A stretch of DNA of 64,000 nucleotides from Amycolatopsis balhimycina FH 1894. GTDB lineage: Bacteria > Actinomycetota > Actinomycetes > Mycobacteriales > Pseudonocardiaceae. A program made the translations under genes and the position numbers. The stretch is from NCBI RefSeq assembly GCF_000384295.1, contig NZ_KB913037.1, positions 3,768,649 through 3,832,648 on the forward strand, given 5' to 3'. Position 1 is the stretch's first letter. The number at the start of each line of letters is the position of its first letter. Shown here piece by piece: positions 36,588-45,831 of this stretch. The notes beneath the pieces are model-generated. The model was not told the origin of the DNA. It saw nothing but the letters and a program-made list of their open reading frames with translations, and did not search any database.

Positions 36588-36614
36588 TGGGCGCAGTATA
36601 TCCTGCGCCCAATG
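36585..36614. promoter_or_regulatory. Operator/promoter of the MNT/HEPN pair
   Basis: CATTGGGCGCAG (36585-36596) and CTGCGCCCAATG (36603-36614) are a perfect 12-bp inverted repeat around TATATC. On the minus strand it contains TATACT as a -10, 7 nt before the ATG at 36587, so a bound dimer would cover -10, +1 and the start codon. The plus-strand gene at 36612 starts in the other arm. Confidence 0.8.
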
Positions 36615-36915
36615 AAAACAACAGTAAGTAGGCTACACGCACCTAAAGTGAGAACGGGCTGGGACCGCAACGCCGACGTGCCCGAGCGAGTTGTGGAAGG
36701 AACCGTTCACCGTCGGACTGCCCAGCGAGTTCGCCCGACCAGTGGCCAGTGCGCTTGGCGAGGGACCTGGTCTCCCAGCGGGAACACTCACGATCGACCG
36801 TACAGGCTTCGACCTGGTCAATTCGTCCGAAATGATCTTCGGGCAGGCGGCAGCCGCACTGAAGACCGCCATGGCCGCGCACCTGGTGAGTTCGGCCGGC
36901 GCCAGGCAACCGTAG
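36612..36915 (+). pseudogene. Probable broken small gene in the accessory region
   Basis: From ATG 36612 the frame reads MKTTVSRLHAPKVRTGWD... but loses protein-like composition by about codon 28. A frame shifted from it continues from about 36691 as LWKEPFTVGLPSEFARPV ... GTLTIDRTGFDLVNSSE ... ALKTAMAAHL to TAG 36915, which does look like real protein. One frameshift near 36685 would join them into about 100 residues. I do not recognise the product. It is divergent from the MNT gene across their shared operator and ends 22 nt before the ychF-tail copy. Confidence 0.35.
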
Positions 36916-36940
36916 CTCACGGCGGAGGCCCTTTGGTCAG

Positions 36941-36962
36941 ACGTTGAAGCGGAACTCGACCA
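36941..36962 (+). repeat. Left direct repeat: copy of ychF 3' end
   Basis: These 22 bases are identical to 38727-38748, and with one mismatch the match extends to 26 (36937-36962 against 38723-38748). Read on the minus strand the copy spells LVEFRFNV and a stop, the C-terminus of YchF. No other ychF sequence is here. Confidence 0.85.
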
Positions 36963-37015
36963 GATGTCGATGCGGAGCAACCATTAGGGGCCACAACCAC
37001 CAGAGCAGCCGAGAC

Positions 37016-37771
37016 TCAGGCAACGGTCTCCCATCCGGGGCCGGAGAAGGGTTGATAGCCGGCCGGCACGCGGAGTCTCGCTCTGACCAGCAGCCGGAAG
37101 TGATAGCCGACCTCGGGTCCATTCGCCCGCAGCACACTCACAGAACAGCTCTCAGCTGAATGCAGTAGATCGAGGAGTGGACCAGGCACATAGCCGAGAC
37201 ACACTTCATCACAGTCCGTAACCAGCAAGGCTCGCGAGTCCCATTCGTTGTCTGTCTCGGGAACGACTCGCAACAGCTCGCCGAGCTCAAGTTGCGAGAT
37301 ACGAGCTTGGGCCTCCAGCGTCTGATAGCGCACACCATGGACCAGGAAATCCACCGTCAGCGCGCCGTCGGAATCAGCGATCGGTGCTGGCAGCACCTCG
37401 ATTTCGTCACCGACACGTCGGCCCCCGCTTCGTTGCAGCACCTCGAATGGGGCAGCGCCAACGGTGAGCCCCAGTGCCTCCATCGAGATCTGCCGGTCAG
37501 GTCGACGGGAGGAGATCACCCGCTCGGCAAAGATCGGGAAGAGACGCTCGGAGGTATACCGATGCATCGTGTCGCTTAGGCCGGGTAACGTTCGGAAGCC
37601 TTCGACCGCCACCGCTCCACGTAGGTAAGCGAAGCTGTACGTGTGCCCGTCATGTGTCAGGAAACCCAGAGGATAGTAGCTTTGCGTAGCGGGGTCGCGA
37701 CGAGTGACGAGGAGCCGTGGGGAGTCGTCGGCGACTCCGACATGGGCCGTCGTAGGTGCAGCCAGGGTCAT
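37016..37771 (-). CDS. HIRAN-domain protein paired with HipA-like kinase
   Basis: A 251-residue protein with two parts. Residues about 18-115 (SYYPLGFLTHDGHTYSFAYL; GFRTLPGLSDTMHRYTSERLF; AERVISSRRPDR; PFEVLQRSGGRR) resemble the N-terminal subdomain of HipA kinases. Residues about 140-235 are HIRAN-like (VHGVRYQTLEAQARI; RVVPETDNEWDSRALLV; LGYVPGPLLDLL), a DNA-end or ssDNA-binding fold in other proteins. It overlaps the kinase gene by ATGA and is translated after it. GC content is lower than in core genes. It may be the missing HipA N-subdomain supplied in trans, or a regulator of the kinase. Confidence 0.75.
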   Translation of the reverse strand: MTLAAPTTAHVGVADDSPRLLVTRRDPATQSYYPLGFLTHDGHTYSFAYLRGAVAVEGFRTLPGLSDTMHRYTSERLFPIFAERVISSRRPDRQISMEALGLTVGAAPFEVLQRSGGRRVGDEIEVLPAPIADSDGALTVDFLVHGVRYQTLEAQARISQLELGELLRVVPETDNEWDSRALLVTDCDEVCLGYVPGPLLDLLHSAESCSVSVLRANGPEVGYHFRLLVRARLRVPAGYQPFSGPGWETVA

Positions 37772-38649
37772 CTCGTCAGCCTCCTCTGGTTCTCCTCGAG
37801 GATCCCTCTGATGAATGTACGGCGTACCTCTGACAGTCTCATCGTGTTTCTCGCCGCGTCCAGCAGGTCGTCGAGGCGCGCCAAGTCGTACCGCGCCACT
37901 CGATCCACCCAGTCCCGCGCCTGCGCTCCAGCCTGTTCGACGGCCAGAAGAGCAAGGTCCACGAGTGTCTGTCGCCTGCCTCCTTCAAACCGTGAGGCCT
38001 TCCCACGGCCGGCAAACGTGACCGGATCCTGACCAGCCAAATCGGCCTCACGGACCCCCGAGCCCAGCGCGCTGCCGTGATCGAAGGAAGGGGCCAAGCG
38101 CTGCTCCCCATCGTGGTCCAGGACAGCCCAGTTGATCGCGTGCCGATCCGTGTTGGCGATCCAAGCGTCGAACACCAAGTAGCCCGCAAAGACCGAGAAC
38201 GCCGAACACTCGGCCGGTAGCCCGGGCGGCGGACCGCAGCCGTTCAGGATCGAGCGGATGTTGGCCAGGTTGTGCCCAACGCGTTCCTTGGGACGGTCGT
38301 CGCCTGAACAGCTCAAGTAGCCGGGGTACTCGGAGAGCCGCACATCTCCGCTGTGAAGGTCCCAACCGTCCGGCCTGACGTTGCGGGAGATGATGCCCTC
38401 GTCAGAGGCACGCCCAGCGAACTCCACCCTTGCGGCCGGAAGGCCAAGATCTTCGGCCAGCGCACTGGCGAGTCGTTCAGCTACATCGTCATACCGACGA
38501 TAGCTGGTCTCAAGGCCGAACTTCGAAGACTTGTAAAGCCAAAGTTCTTTGTCATCCGCCCGGCGCGCGAGCCACAGCTTGGGATCGGCCCCTTCGGACT
38601 CTTGGCCGATTACCAGCCAATCAGAAACATCGACAACATCGAACTTCAC
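37768..38649 (-). CDS. HipA/CtkA-like Ser/Thr kinase without HipA N-subdomain
   Basis: A 293-residue protein with the HipA-type kinase core: ATP-Lys region LWLYKSSK (K40), catalytic loop IANTDRHAINW (NTDRH 166-170, N173) and metal-binding LAPSFDHGS (D190). HipA toxins phosphorylate aminoacyl-tRNA synthetases or other targets and are held by HipB. Here no HipB-like HTH gene is adjacent, and the HipA N-part is in the next gene with a HIRAN domain. The GTG start at 38649 is 6 nt after TAAGTT (leaderless). Codon use and GC differ from neighbours and the pair is flanked by ychF-end repeats, so transfer is likely. Confidence 0.85.
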   Translation of the reverse strand: MKFDVVDVSDWLVIGQESEGADPKLWLARRADDKELWLYKSSKFGLETSYRRYDDVAERLASALAEDLGLPAARVEFAGRASDEGIISRNVRPDGWDLHSGDVRLSEYPGYLSCSGDDRPKERVGHNLANIRSILNGCGPPPGLPAECSAFSVFAGYLVFDAWIANTDRHAINWAVLDHDGEQRLAPSFDHGSALGSGVREADLAGQDPVTFAGRGKASRFEGGRRQTLVDLALLAVEQAGAQARDWVDRVARYDLARLDDLLDAARNTMRLSEVRRTFIRGILEENQRRLTR

Positions 38650-38655
38650 AGAGGT

Positions 38656-38661
38656 AACTTA
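38656..38661 (-). promoter_or_regulatory. -10 hexamer of the kinase-HIRAN operon
   Basis: TAAGTT on the minus strand, then ACCTCT and the GTG at 38649. It lies inside the repeated sequence GTTACGGTAAGTTAC, where GTTAC occurs twice, a possible regulator site. Confidence 0.5.
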
Positions 38662-38722
38662 CCGTAACAGTTCGTCACTGGACCATGGCGGACTGAGCGG
38701 TATCTGCCGGATCGGCCGAGGC

Positions 38723-39805
<1,083 letters not shown>

Positions 39806-39813
39806 GACCCCGC

Positions 39814-39819
39814 AGTCTA
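39814..39819 (-). promoter_or_regulatory. -10 hexamer of ychF
   Basis: TAGACT on the minus strand, 8 nt before the GTG at 39805; transcript leaderless or nearly so. Confidence 0.4.
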
Positions 39820-39907
39820 CGTGTCTGCCCCGGTCGGGCCCCGCGCACCCAGCGCCGTGGCGGATTTCCGCCAGCGACGGCGCTGACCTGCTGGCATGCT
39901 CGGATCC

Positions 39908-41290
39908 ATGGTCACGATCACCGAAGCGCCCCCGCTCTGGCGCGACATCGAACGCTGCTATCGCGTGGTCACCGCCCGCGACTCGCGCTTCGACGGCCAG
40001 TTCATCATGGCGGTCCGCACCACCGGGATCTACTGCCGCCCGTCCTGCCCGGCGTCGACGCCGAAGGCGCAGAACGTCAGCTTCTTCCCGACGTCGGCGG
40101 CCGCGCAGGCCAACGGCTTCCGCGCCTGCCGCCGCTGCCTGCCCGACGCCGTCCCCGGCTCGCCGGACTGGAACGTGCGCGCCGATCTCGCGTCGCGGGC
40201 GATGCGCCTGATCGCCGACGGGACGGTGGAACGCGAAGGCGTCCCGGGCCTCGCGCGGCGGCTCGGCTACTCGGAACGCCAGCTCGGCCGGGTGCTCACC
40301 GCCGAACTCGGCGCCGGCCCGCTCGCCTTGGCCCGGGCACATCGTGCGCATTCGGCGCGGTTGCTCATCGAGATGTCCGAGCTGCCGCTGACGGATGTCG
40401 CGTTCGCGGCGGGCTTCTCAAGCGTGCGGCAGTTCAACGAGACGATCCGCGAAGTGTTCGCGACGACGCCTTCGCAGCTTCGCGTCTCCGCAGCTTCACG
40501 AAGGGGACGCCAGAGTGATGTCAGCGGGACGCGGCTCAGCCTGCGGTTGCCGTTCAGGCCACCGTTCGACGCCGAGGGCCTGCTTCGCTTCTTCGCGGCC
40601 TACGCAGTCCCGGACGTAGAGGAAGTCACTTCGGAGTCTTACGCCCGCACCCTGCGGCTCGCCCACGGCACCGGTGCCGTGCGGCTGACTCCGCGGCCGG
40701 ACCACGTGCGCTGCGAACTGCGGCTCACCGACCTGCGCGACCTCGGCAGCGCGGTCAGCCGGGTGCGCCGGCTGCTCGACCTCGACGCCGACCCCGCCGC
40801 GGTCACGCGTGTCCTCGGCGCCGACCCGGCGCTGGCCCCGCTGGTCGCGGAAGTGCCGGGAATCCGGGTGCCGGGCGCGGTGGACGGCGAGGAACTGCTG
40901 CTCCGCGCGCTCCTGAGCGAGGTACCGCTCGGCGAGGATGTGCCGGGCGAATGGGGTGTGACGCGGCTGTTCCCGACCGCGGCCGAGGTCGCGGCCACCG
41001 GCCACCCCGTCGCCACCGCGCTGGCCGAGGGACGGCTGGACGTGCACGTCGGCCGGGACGCGGCCGAGCTGCGCGCCGAGTTGCTGGCGTACGTCGAACC
41101 GTCGATGGCGGACTACGTCGTGATGCGAGTCCTCGGCGCCCCGGACGTCCTGCTCTCGGAGGACACCGCCGTCCGGCGCGGCGCCGAGGCGTTGGGTATC
41201 GCGCCGGACTCACTCGGCGAGCGCGCCCGCGCGTGGACGCCCTGGTGCTCTTACGCCGGGATGTACCTCCGGCACACCGGCTCGCCGTGA
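39908..41290 (+). CDS. Ada-AlkA fusion: methyl-phosphotriester sensor/AraC regulator with degraded DNA glycosylase domain
   Basis: A 460-residue adaptive-response protein. The Ada zinc domain has C43, C47, C74 and C77 (YCRPSCPA, FRACRRC), including the methyl-accepting Cys. An AraC-type HTH follows (about 95-190, LTDVAFAAGFSSVRQFNETI), then AlkA-N (about 205-270) and an HhH-GPD region. That last part is degraded: where AlkA has LPGIGPWTAxY it reads YVEPSMADY, and the segment after LLLRALLSE is shortened. The Asp-bearing SEDTAV remains. It probably still senses DNA methylation and regulates, but base excision is doubtful. ATG 39896 is an alternative start. Confidence 0.88.
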   Translation: MVTITEAPPLWRDIERCYRVVTARDSRFDGQFIMAVRTTGIYCRPSCPASTPKAQNVSFFPTSAAAQANGFRACRRCLPDAVPGSPDWNVRADLASRAMRLIADGTVEREGVPGLARRLGYSERQLGRVLTAELGAGPLALARAHRAHSARLLIEMSELPLTDVAFAAGFSSVRQFNETIREVFATTPSQLRVSAASRRGRQSDVSGTRLSLRLPFRPPFDAEGLLRFFAAYAVPDVEEVTSESYARTLRLAHGTGAVRLTPRPDHVRCELRLTDLRDLGSAVSRVRRLLDLDADPAAVTRVLGADPALAPLVAEVPGIRVPGAVDGEELLLRALLSEVPLGEDVPGEWGVTRLFPTAAEVAATGHPVATALAEGRLDVHVGRDAAELRAELLAYVEPSMADYVVMRVLGAPDVLLSEDTAVRRGAEALGIAPDSLGERARAWTPWCSYAGMYLRHTGSP

Positions 41291-41291
41291 T

Positions 41292-41483
41292 TCAGTCCTG
41301 TTCGCCCTGCCACAGCACGGCCTGGGCGACGATCACCCGGTCACCGTCGAACGTCGCGGCCGGCGAGCCGTACAGGCGGTAGCCGAGTTCGAGTGCTTCG
41401 CTGACCCGGAAACAGAACTTCGCGTCGTCCGGGCCGGTCAGCACGCGGTAGCGGGGCAGGCCGTTCGGCGGCTGGTCCGTCAT
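41292..41483 (-). CDS. DUF1737 family protein
   Basis: A 63-residue conserved protein (YRVLTGPDDAKFCFRVSEAL; LGYRLYGSPAATFDGDRVIVAQAVLW) with the DUF1737 pattern: an RV(L/T)G opening, a G-Y-x-L-x-G-S-P core and Q-A-(V/L) near the end. Function is unknown. It starts 21 nt after sbcC ends on the same strand, so it is likely the last gene of an sbcD-sbcC operon. It is convergent with the Ada-AlkA gene (stops one base apart). Confidence 0.85.
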   Translation of the reverse strand: MTDQPPNGLPRYRVLTGPDDAKFCFRVSEALELGYRLYGSPAATFDGDRVIVAQAVLWQGEQD

Positions 41484-41504
41484 GGCTTCATCTTGTCCGA
41501 GCGA

Positions 41505-44456
41505 TCAACCGGCGCGCACCTCCAAGGTCGAGCCCGTGCGGGACTTCCGGACCCGCAACCGCGTCGGGATGCGCTGCCGCAGCTCCTCGACGTGGGAGAC
41601 CAGCCCGACCACCCGGCCGCCGGCGCGGAGCTCGTCGAGGATGTTCATGACGACGTCGAGGGTTTCGGCGTCGAGCGTGCCGAAGCCCTCGTCGACGAAG
41701 AGCGTGTCCAGCAGCGCGCCGCCGGTCTCGCCCGCGACGACGTCGGCCAGGCCCAGCGCCAGTGCCAGCGACGCGAGGAACGACTCGCCGCCCGACAGCG
41801 TCTTCGCCGGGCGGATGGTGCCCGAGTAGTCGTCCAGCACGTCGATGCCGAGCCCGCCGCGGGTGCCGCGCGCCCCGGCCGCGTCCGAGTGCACGAACGA
41901 ATACCGGCCCTGGCTCATCGTGCGGAGCCGGTGCGTGGCGGCGACCGCGACTTCTTCGAGCCGCGCGGCCAGCACGTACGACCGCAGCGACATCTTGCGG
42001 CTGTTCTGCCCGCGCCCGTTGACGACCTCCGCGAGCGCCCGCAGCTCGGCGTACTCCGCTTCGGCCGGGGCGAGCCCGGCGAGTGCCTTGCGCAGCAGGC
42101 CGGCCAGCCGGTTCAGCTCCCCGTGCTGCGCGGTGGCGGCTCGCAGCGCCGCGTACGCCGAGTCGGCGCGCGCCCGCGCCAGCTGGGCCGCGTCGGCCGC
42201 GCGGCCGACGTCCGCGACGTCGTCCGGCGAGATCCCGAACAGGTCCGGCTCGGCCAGCAGCGCCCGTGCCCCCGCCGCGGCCGCCTCGGCTTCGGCGATG
42301 CCCTGCTCCAGCTTCTCGATCTGCTCATCCGGCAGCATCGCGGCCCGCGCCTTCTTCAGCGACGTGAACCCCTTCGCCTTGACCGCCGCCTCGACCAGCA
42401 CGCGTTGCTCCGCCACCCGTTCCCGGGCACCGGCGACCGCCGTGCGGGCCTCGGCGACCTCCTCGAGGGCCTCGGCAAGGCCGAGGAGGTGCGCCCGGCG
42501 GGCACCGACGTCCGCGAACTCGCCCCGCCCGGCGACCAGGCGGCGATCGCGCTCGGCCAGCCGTTCCTCCAGGGCGCGGACGTCGGTGACGGCTTCGGTC
42601 GCCGCCTGTTCGGCCCGGCGCAGGCGCTCGGTCCGCAGCTCGGCGTCACGCTCCAGCAGGACGACCTGCTGGCTCAGCTTCGCCTTGGCTGCCGCCTTTT
42701 CGGTGAGGGCGGCGACGGTGGACCGGGCTTCCGCCAGCTCGGCGGTGATCGACTCGGCCGTGCGCCCGGCCAGCCGTTCGATCAGCCCCGCCAGCCGGGC
42801 CTTCGCCTCTTCCAGCGCGACGACGACCCGCTGCCGCAGGGCGTCCGCTGCCTGTTCGGCTTCTTCGGCGGCGCGCTCCTCGGCCGGGTCGACCAGCTCG
42901 ACATCCCGGGTCGCCGGCGACGGGTGCTCGGCCGACCCGCACACCGGGCACGGCGCGCCGTCCGGCAGCGCGGCGGCCAGCTCGGCCGCCATCCCGTCCA
43001 GCCGCCGCTCCCGCAGGTCGAGCCGCCGCTGCCGGGCCTCCTGGTGTGCGTCGACGACTTCGCGCAGCTTCGCCTCGCCCCGTTGGACCTTTGCCTGGGC
43101 CTCGGGCAGTTCGGCCGCGTCTCGGGCGACGGCTCGCAGCTCGTCCACCTTCGCCTTGGCACCGTCGAGCTTGGCTTCGGCTTCGGCCGCTTCGAGCGCG
43201 TCCGCCCGCAGCTTGGCCAGCCGGCCGGGGATCGCGGCCAGCTCGGTGGTCAGTTCCCCGGCCTGCTGCTGAGCCGTGACGGCGGTGAGCTTCCGGTCGT
43301 CCCGCCGCATGATGTCGACCTGCTGCTGCTCGGCCTCGGCAACGAGTTCCGCGACCGCTCCCGCCTCTTCCCAGGCGGCGGCCGCGCGCGCCTTCAGATC
43401 GCCAGTCGCCCGCGTGCCGAACTCCCGCAGCCGGGCGCCGCGGGCCTTCTCCGCCTGCTCGGCTTCGGTCAGCTCGGCGGCCCGCCGGTCCAGCAGGTCG
43501 GCCTCCACGGCGACGCCGGCCGCCCGCCGCGCGGCCGCGACCTCCTGCGCCCATTCGGCCCGCTGTGGCGCCTGCTCGGTGATCTCGACCAGGCGCAGGT
43601 GCGCGGTGCGGACCCGGCGGATCTTCTCGGCACCGGCGCGTTCTTCCTGCAGGTAGACGTCCGCCCGCTGGGCGGCCGCCCGCGCCCGCTCCTCCTCGGC
43701 CGTCACCAGCCCGACTCGGTGTTCCGACTCGGTGAGCACGGCGCCGACCCAGCCGGCGACGTCGCCCTCGGGTGGGTCCTGCTGGGCCTCCTGCGCGTAC
43801 CTCGCCAGCAGCTCCCGCACGTCCGCCTGGCGTTCGGCCAGCTCCCGGCCGCGCTCGGCCCGCAGGTCGGTGAACCAGCGTTCGACGTCGGCGAAGCGCT
43901 CGGTGCCGAACAGCCGTTCCAGGAGCTTCTCGCGCTCGGCGGTGTCCGACCGCAGGAAGCGGGCGAACTCGCCCTGCGGGAGCAGCACCACCTGGAAGAA
44001 CTGCGCCGCCGTCATCCCGAGCAGCCGCTCGACGGTGCGCGCGACCTCTTCGATCCGGATCAGGCCTTCCGGCGACAGCCCGGCGGGCGCGGTGCCGACC
44101 CAGCTCAGCGACACCCTCGCCTGCTGGGTGGTCGTGCCCTCGCCGCGCCGCTTCGGCCGCTGGTACTCCGGGTTGCGGACGATCTTCAGCCGGCGCCCCT
44201 GCACGGTGAGCTCCAGCGCGACCTCGGTGACCTGGTCGGGCCCGGCCAGGTCGCAGCGCAGCCGCTTGGCCTCGTTGCGGGCGCCCGGGACCACGCCGAA
44301 CAGCGCGAAGGCGATCGCGTCGAGCAGCGTCGTCTTGCCCGCGCCGGTTTCGCCGTGCAGGAGGAAGAGGCCGTCGGCGCCGAGCACGTCGAAGTCGACC
44401 ACTTCGCGTGCGCAGTACGGCCCGAAGGCTTCGACCTCCAGCCTGTGCAGCCTCAT
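41505..44456 (-). CDS. sbcC: Exonuclease subunit SbcC (Rad50-like)
   Basis: The ATPase/coiled-coil subunit of the SbcCD nuclease, which opens hairpin and protein-blocked DNA ends. 983 residues: Walker A GETGAGKTT near the N-terminus, two long coiled-coil arms rich in Ala/Glu/Arg, a central zinc hook CPVCGSAEHP near residue 500, and a C-terminal signature LSGGES with Walker B LLDTLFVDEGFGTLD. The start MRLHRLEVEAFGPY overlaps the sbcD stop by ATGA. The upstream part of the open frame belongs to the sbcD region and is not used. Confidence 0.96.
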   Translation of the reverse strand: MRLHRLEVEAFGPYCAREVVDFDVLGADGLFLLHGETGAGKTTLLDAIAFALFGVVPGARNEAKRLRCDLAGPDQVTEVALELTVQGRRLKIVRNPEYQRPKRRGEGTTTQQARVSLSWVGTAPAGLSPEGLIRIEEVARTVERLLGMTAAQFFQVVLLPQGEFARFLRSDTAEREKLLERLFGTERFADVERWFTDLRAERGRELAERQADVRELLARYAQEAQQDPPEGDVAGWVGAVLTESEHRVGLVTAEEERARAAAQRADVYLQEERAGAEKIRRVRTAHLRLVEITEQAPQRAEWAQEVAAARRAAGVAVEADLLDRRAAELTEAEQAEKARGARLREFGTRATGDLKARAAAAWEEAGAVAELVAEAEQQQVDIMRRDDRKLTAVTAQQQAGELTTELAAIPGRLAKLRADALEAAEAEAKLDGAKAKVDELRAVARDAAELPEAQAKVQRGEAKLREVVDAHQEARQRRLDLRERRLDGMAAELAAALPDGAPCPVCGSAEHPSPATRDVELVDPAEERAAEEAEQAADALRQRVVVALEEAKARLAGLIERLAGRTAESITAELAEARSTVAALTEKAAAKAKLSQQVVLLERDAELRTERLRRAEQAATEAVTDVRALEERLAERDRRLVAGRGEFADVGARRAHLLGLAEALEEVAEARTAVAGARERVAEQRVLVEAAVKAKGFTSLKKARAAMLPDEQIEKLEQGIAEAEAAAAGARALLAEPDLFGISPDDVADVGRAADAAQLARARADSAYAALRAATAQHGELNRLAGLLRKALAGLAPAEAEYAELRALAEVVNGRGQNSRKMSLRSYVLAARLEEVAVAATHRLRTMSQGRYSFVHSDAAGARGTRGGLGIDVLDDYSGTIRPAKTLSGGESFLASLALALGLADVVAGETGGALLDTLFVDEGFGTLDAETLDVVMNILDELRAGGRVVGLVSHVEELRQRIPTRLRVRKSRTGSTLEVRAG

Positions 44457-45604
44457 TTCGCGAGGGCCCCCCGGTCGGCCGCTTCCAGGGCCCGGAACAG
44501 GAGCTGCTCTTCGCTTTCGGTCGGCGGGGCGCCCCGGCAGTCGTCGAGGAAGCTGCGCGAGACCTCGATGTCGGTCCGGCCGCGGACGGCGTCGGAGTAG
44601 CGCAGCGGGGCACCGGCGTGCCCGCCCTCGTGCTCCCATTCCAGGTGCACCGCGTACGGGAAGCGCTCGCGCAGCCGCCGCATCGCGTCCACCGGGCGGA
44701 CCCGGTCGGTGACGGTGACCGACAGGAAGTGGCCGAGGTGTTCGTCGTGCGCCGGGTCGTTCAGGAGGTCTTCGATCTCGCCGCGGAGGGTGGCCAGCGC
44801 CCGGGGCACGGGCAGCTCGTGGCGCCGGACCTCGGCGAGGCCGTCGGCGCCGAGGTCGACCAGCCAGACCGATTTCCGTTGCCGTGCTTCGGAAAACGAG
44901 TAGGCAAGGGGGCTGCCGGAATACCGCAGGTGCTCGGCGAGCGTCTGCGGGCCGTGGAGGTGACCGAGCGCCACGTAGCCGACGCCGTCGAAGATCGAGC
45001 CGGGCACCTGCTCGACGCCGCCGACCGCGATCGTGCGCTCCGATTCCGCCGGCTCGCCGCCGGTGACGAACGCGTGCGCGAGCACGACCGACCGGGCACC
45101 GGGCCGGGTTTCGAGGTCCGCGCGGATGCGGCGCATGGCCTCGGTGAGCACGCCGGTGTGGCCGCGCGCGTCCGGCACGCCCAGCGCGTGGCGCGCCGGT
45201 TCCGGTTCCAGGTAAGGGATTCCGTAGACGGCGACCGGGCCGTGGGCGTCCTCGAACAGCACCGGTTCGGCCAGCCCGCCGACGGTGGTGCGCAGGTGCA
45301 GGCCACCCGCCGCGGCGAACTCCGCGAAGGCGCCGAGCCGGGGCGCGGAGTCGTGGTTGCCCGGCGTGACAACGAGTTGGGCACCGGCCGCGCGGATCCG
45401 GGCGACGGCCGCGGTGGCCACGCGCACGGCTTCGGCCGAGGGCACCGCCCGGTCGTAGATGTCGCCTGCCACCAGGACGACGTCGATCGCCTCGCCGGCG
45501 ACGAGGCCGGCGAGGTGCCCGAGCACCGCTTCCTGTTCCGCGAGCAGGTCGGCGCCGTGGAACGTGCGGCCGATGTGCCAGTCGGAGGTGTGCAGGAATC
45601 TCAC
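44453..45604 (-). CDS. sbcD: Exonuclease subunit SbcD (Mre11-like)
   Basis: The Mn-dependent nuclease subunit, 383 residues. The phosphoesterase motifs are in order: HTSDWHIGR, LVAGDIYDR, VTPGNHDS, VLAHAF and LGHLHGPQ. The C-terminal capping domain follows. I chose the GTG at 45604 (VRFLHTSDWH) because the metal site must start a few residues in, and TACCTT (45612-45617) sits 7 nt upstream; a start at 45661 only adds a non-conserved tail. It is coupled to sbcC. A LexA-box-like sequence lies about 60 bp upstream. Confidence 0.96.
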   Translation of the reverse strand: MRFLHTSDWHIGRTFHGADLLAEQEAVLGHLAGLVAGEAIDVVLVAGDIYDRAVPSAEAVRVATAAVARIRAAGAQLVVTPGNHDSAPRLGAFAEFAAAGGLHLRTTVGGLAEPVLFEDAHGPVAVYGIPYLEPEPARHALGVPDARGHTGVLTEAMRRIRADLETRPGARSVVLAHAFVTGGEPAESERTIAVGGVEQVPGSIFDGVGYVALGHLHGPQTLAEHLRYSGSPLAYSFSEARQRKSVWLVDLGADGLAEVRRHELPVPRALATLRGEIEDLLNDPAHDEHLGHFLSVTVTDRVRPVDAMRRLRERFPYAVHLEWEHEGGHAGAPLRYSDAVRGRTDIEVSRSFLDDCRGAPPTESEEQLLFRALEAADRGALAK

Positions 45605-45611
45605 GGTGGCC

Positions 45612-45617
45612 AAGGTA
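45612..45617 (-). promoter_or_regulatory. -10 hexamer of sbcDC
   Basis: TACCTT on the minus strand, 7 nt before GTG 45604. Confidence 0.4.
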
Positions 45618-45661
45618 CGACCCGGCTCCGACGAAATCGCGCAGGCACGCCGCCACCTCAC

Positions 45662-45677
45662 TCGAACGTGTGTACTA
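45662..45677. promoter_or_regulatory. LexA-box-like sequence upstream of sbcDC and rmuC
   Basis: TCGAACGTGTGTACTA agrees with the actinobacterial SOS consensus TCGAAC-N4-GTTCGA at 10 of 12 fixed positions. It lies between sbcDC and rmuC, both DNA-repair genes, about 60 bp from sbcD and 155 bp from rmuC. Confidence 0.3.
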
Positions 45678-45831
45678 ACACGAGCGTGCCGAATTGGACA
45701 CGCCCTGGGCGATATCGGGTTCTTCGCAGGTCAGCTACCCAGAGCGACGGATCGGGTGCGATTTTTGTCGGTGGGGTCCGCCATGATGTCTGCGAGCTCG
45801 GAGGCTCGGAGACCCGGAGGGAGGAGATGAA

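Noticed and set aside
41493..44600. 1035-codon plus-strand open frame opposite sbcC
   Set aside because: Leu/Gly/Arg/Gln-rich antisense of the coiled-coil gene; no start signal or domain.
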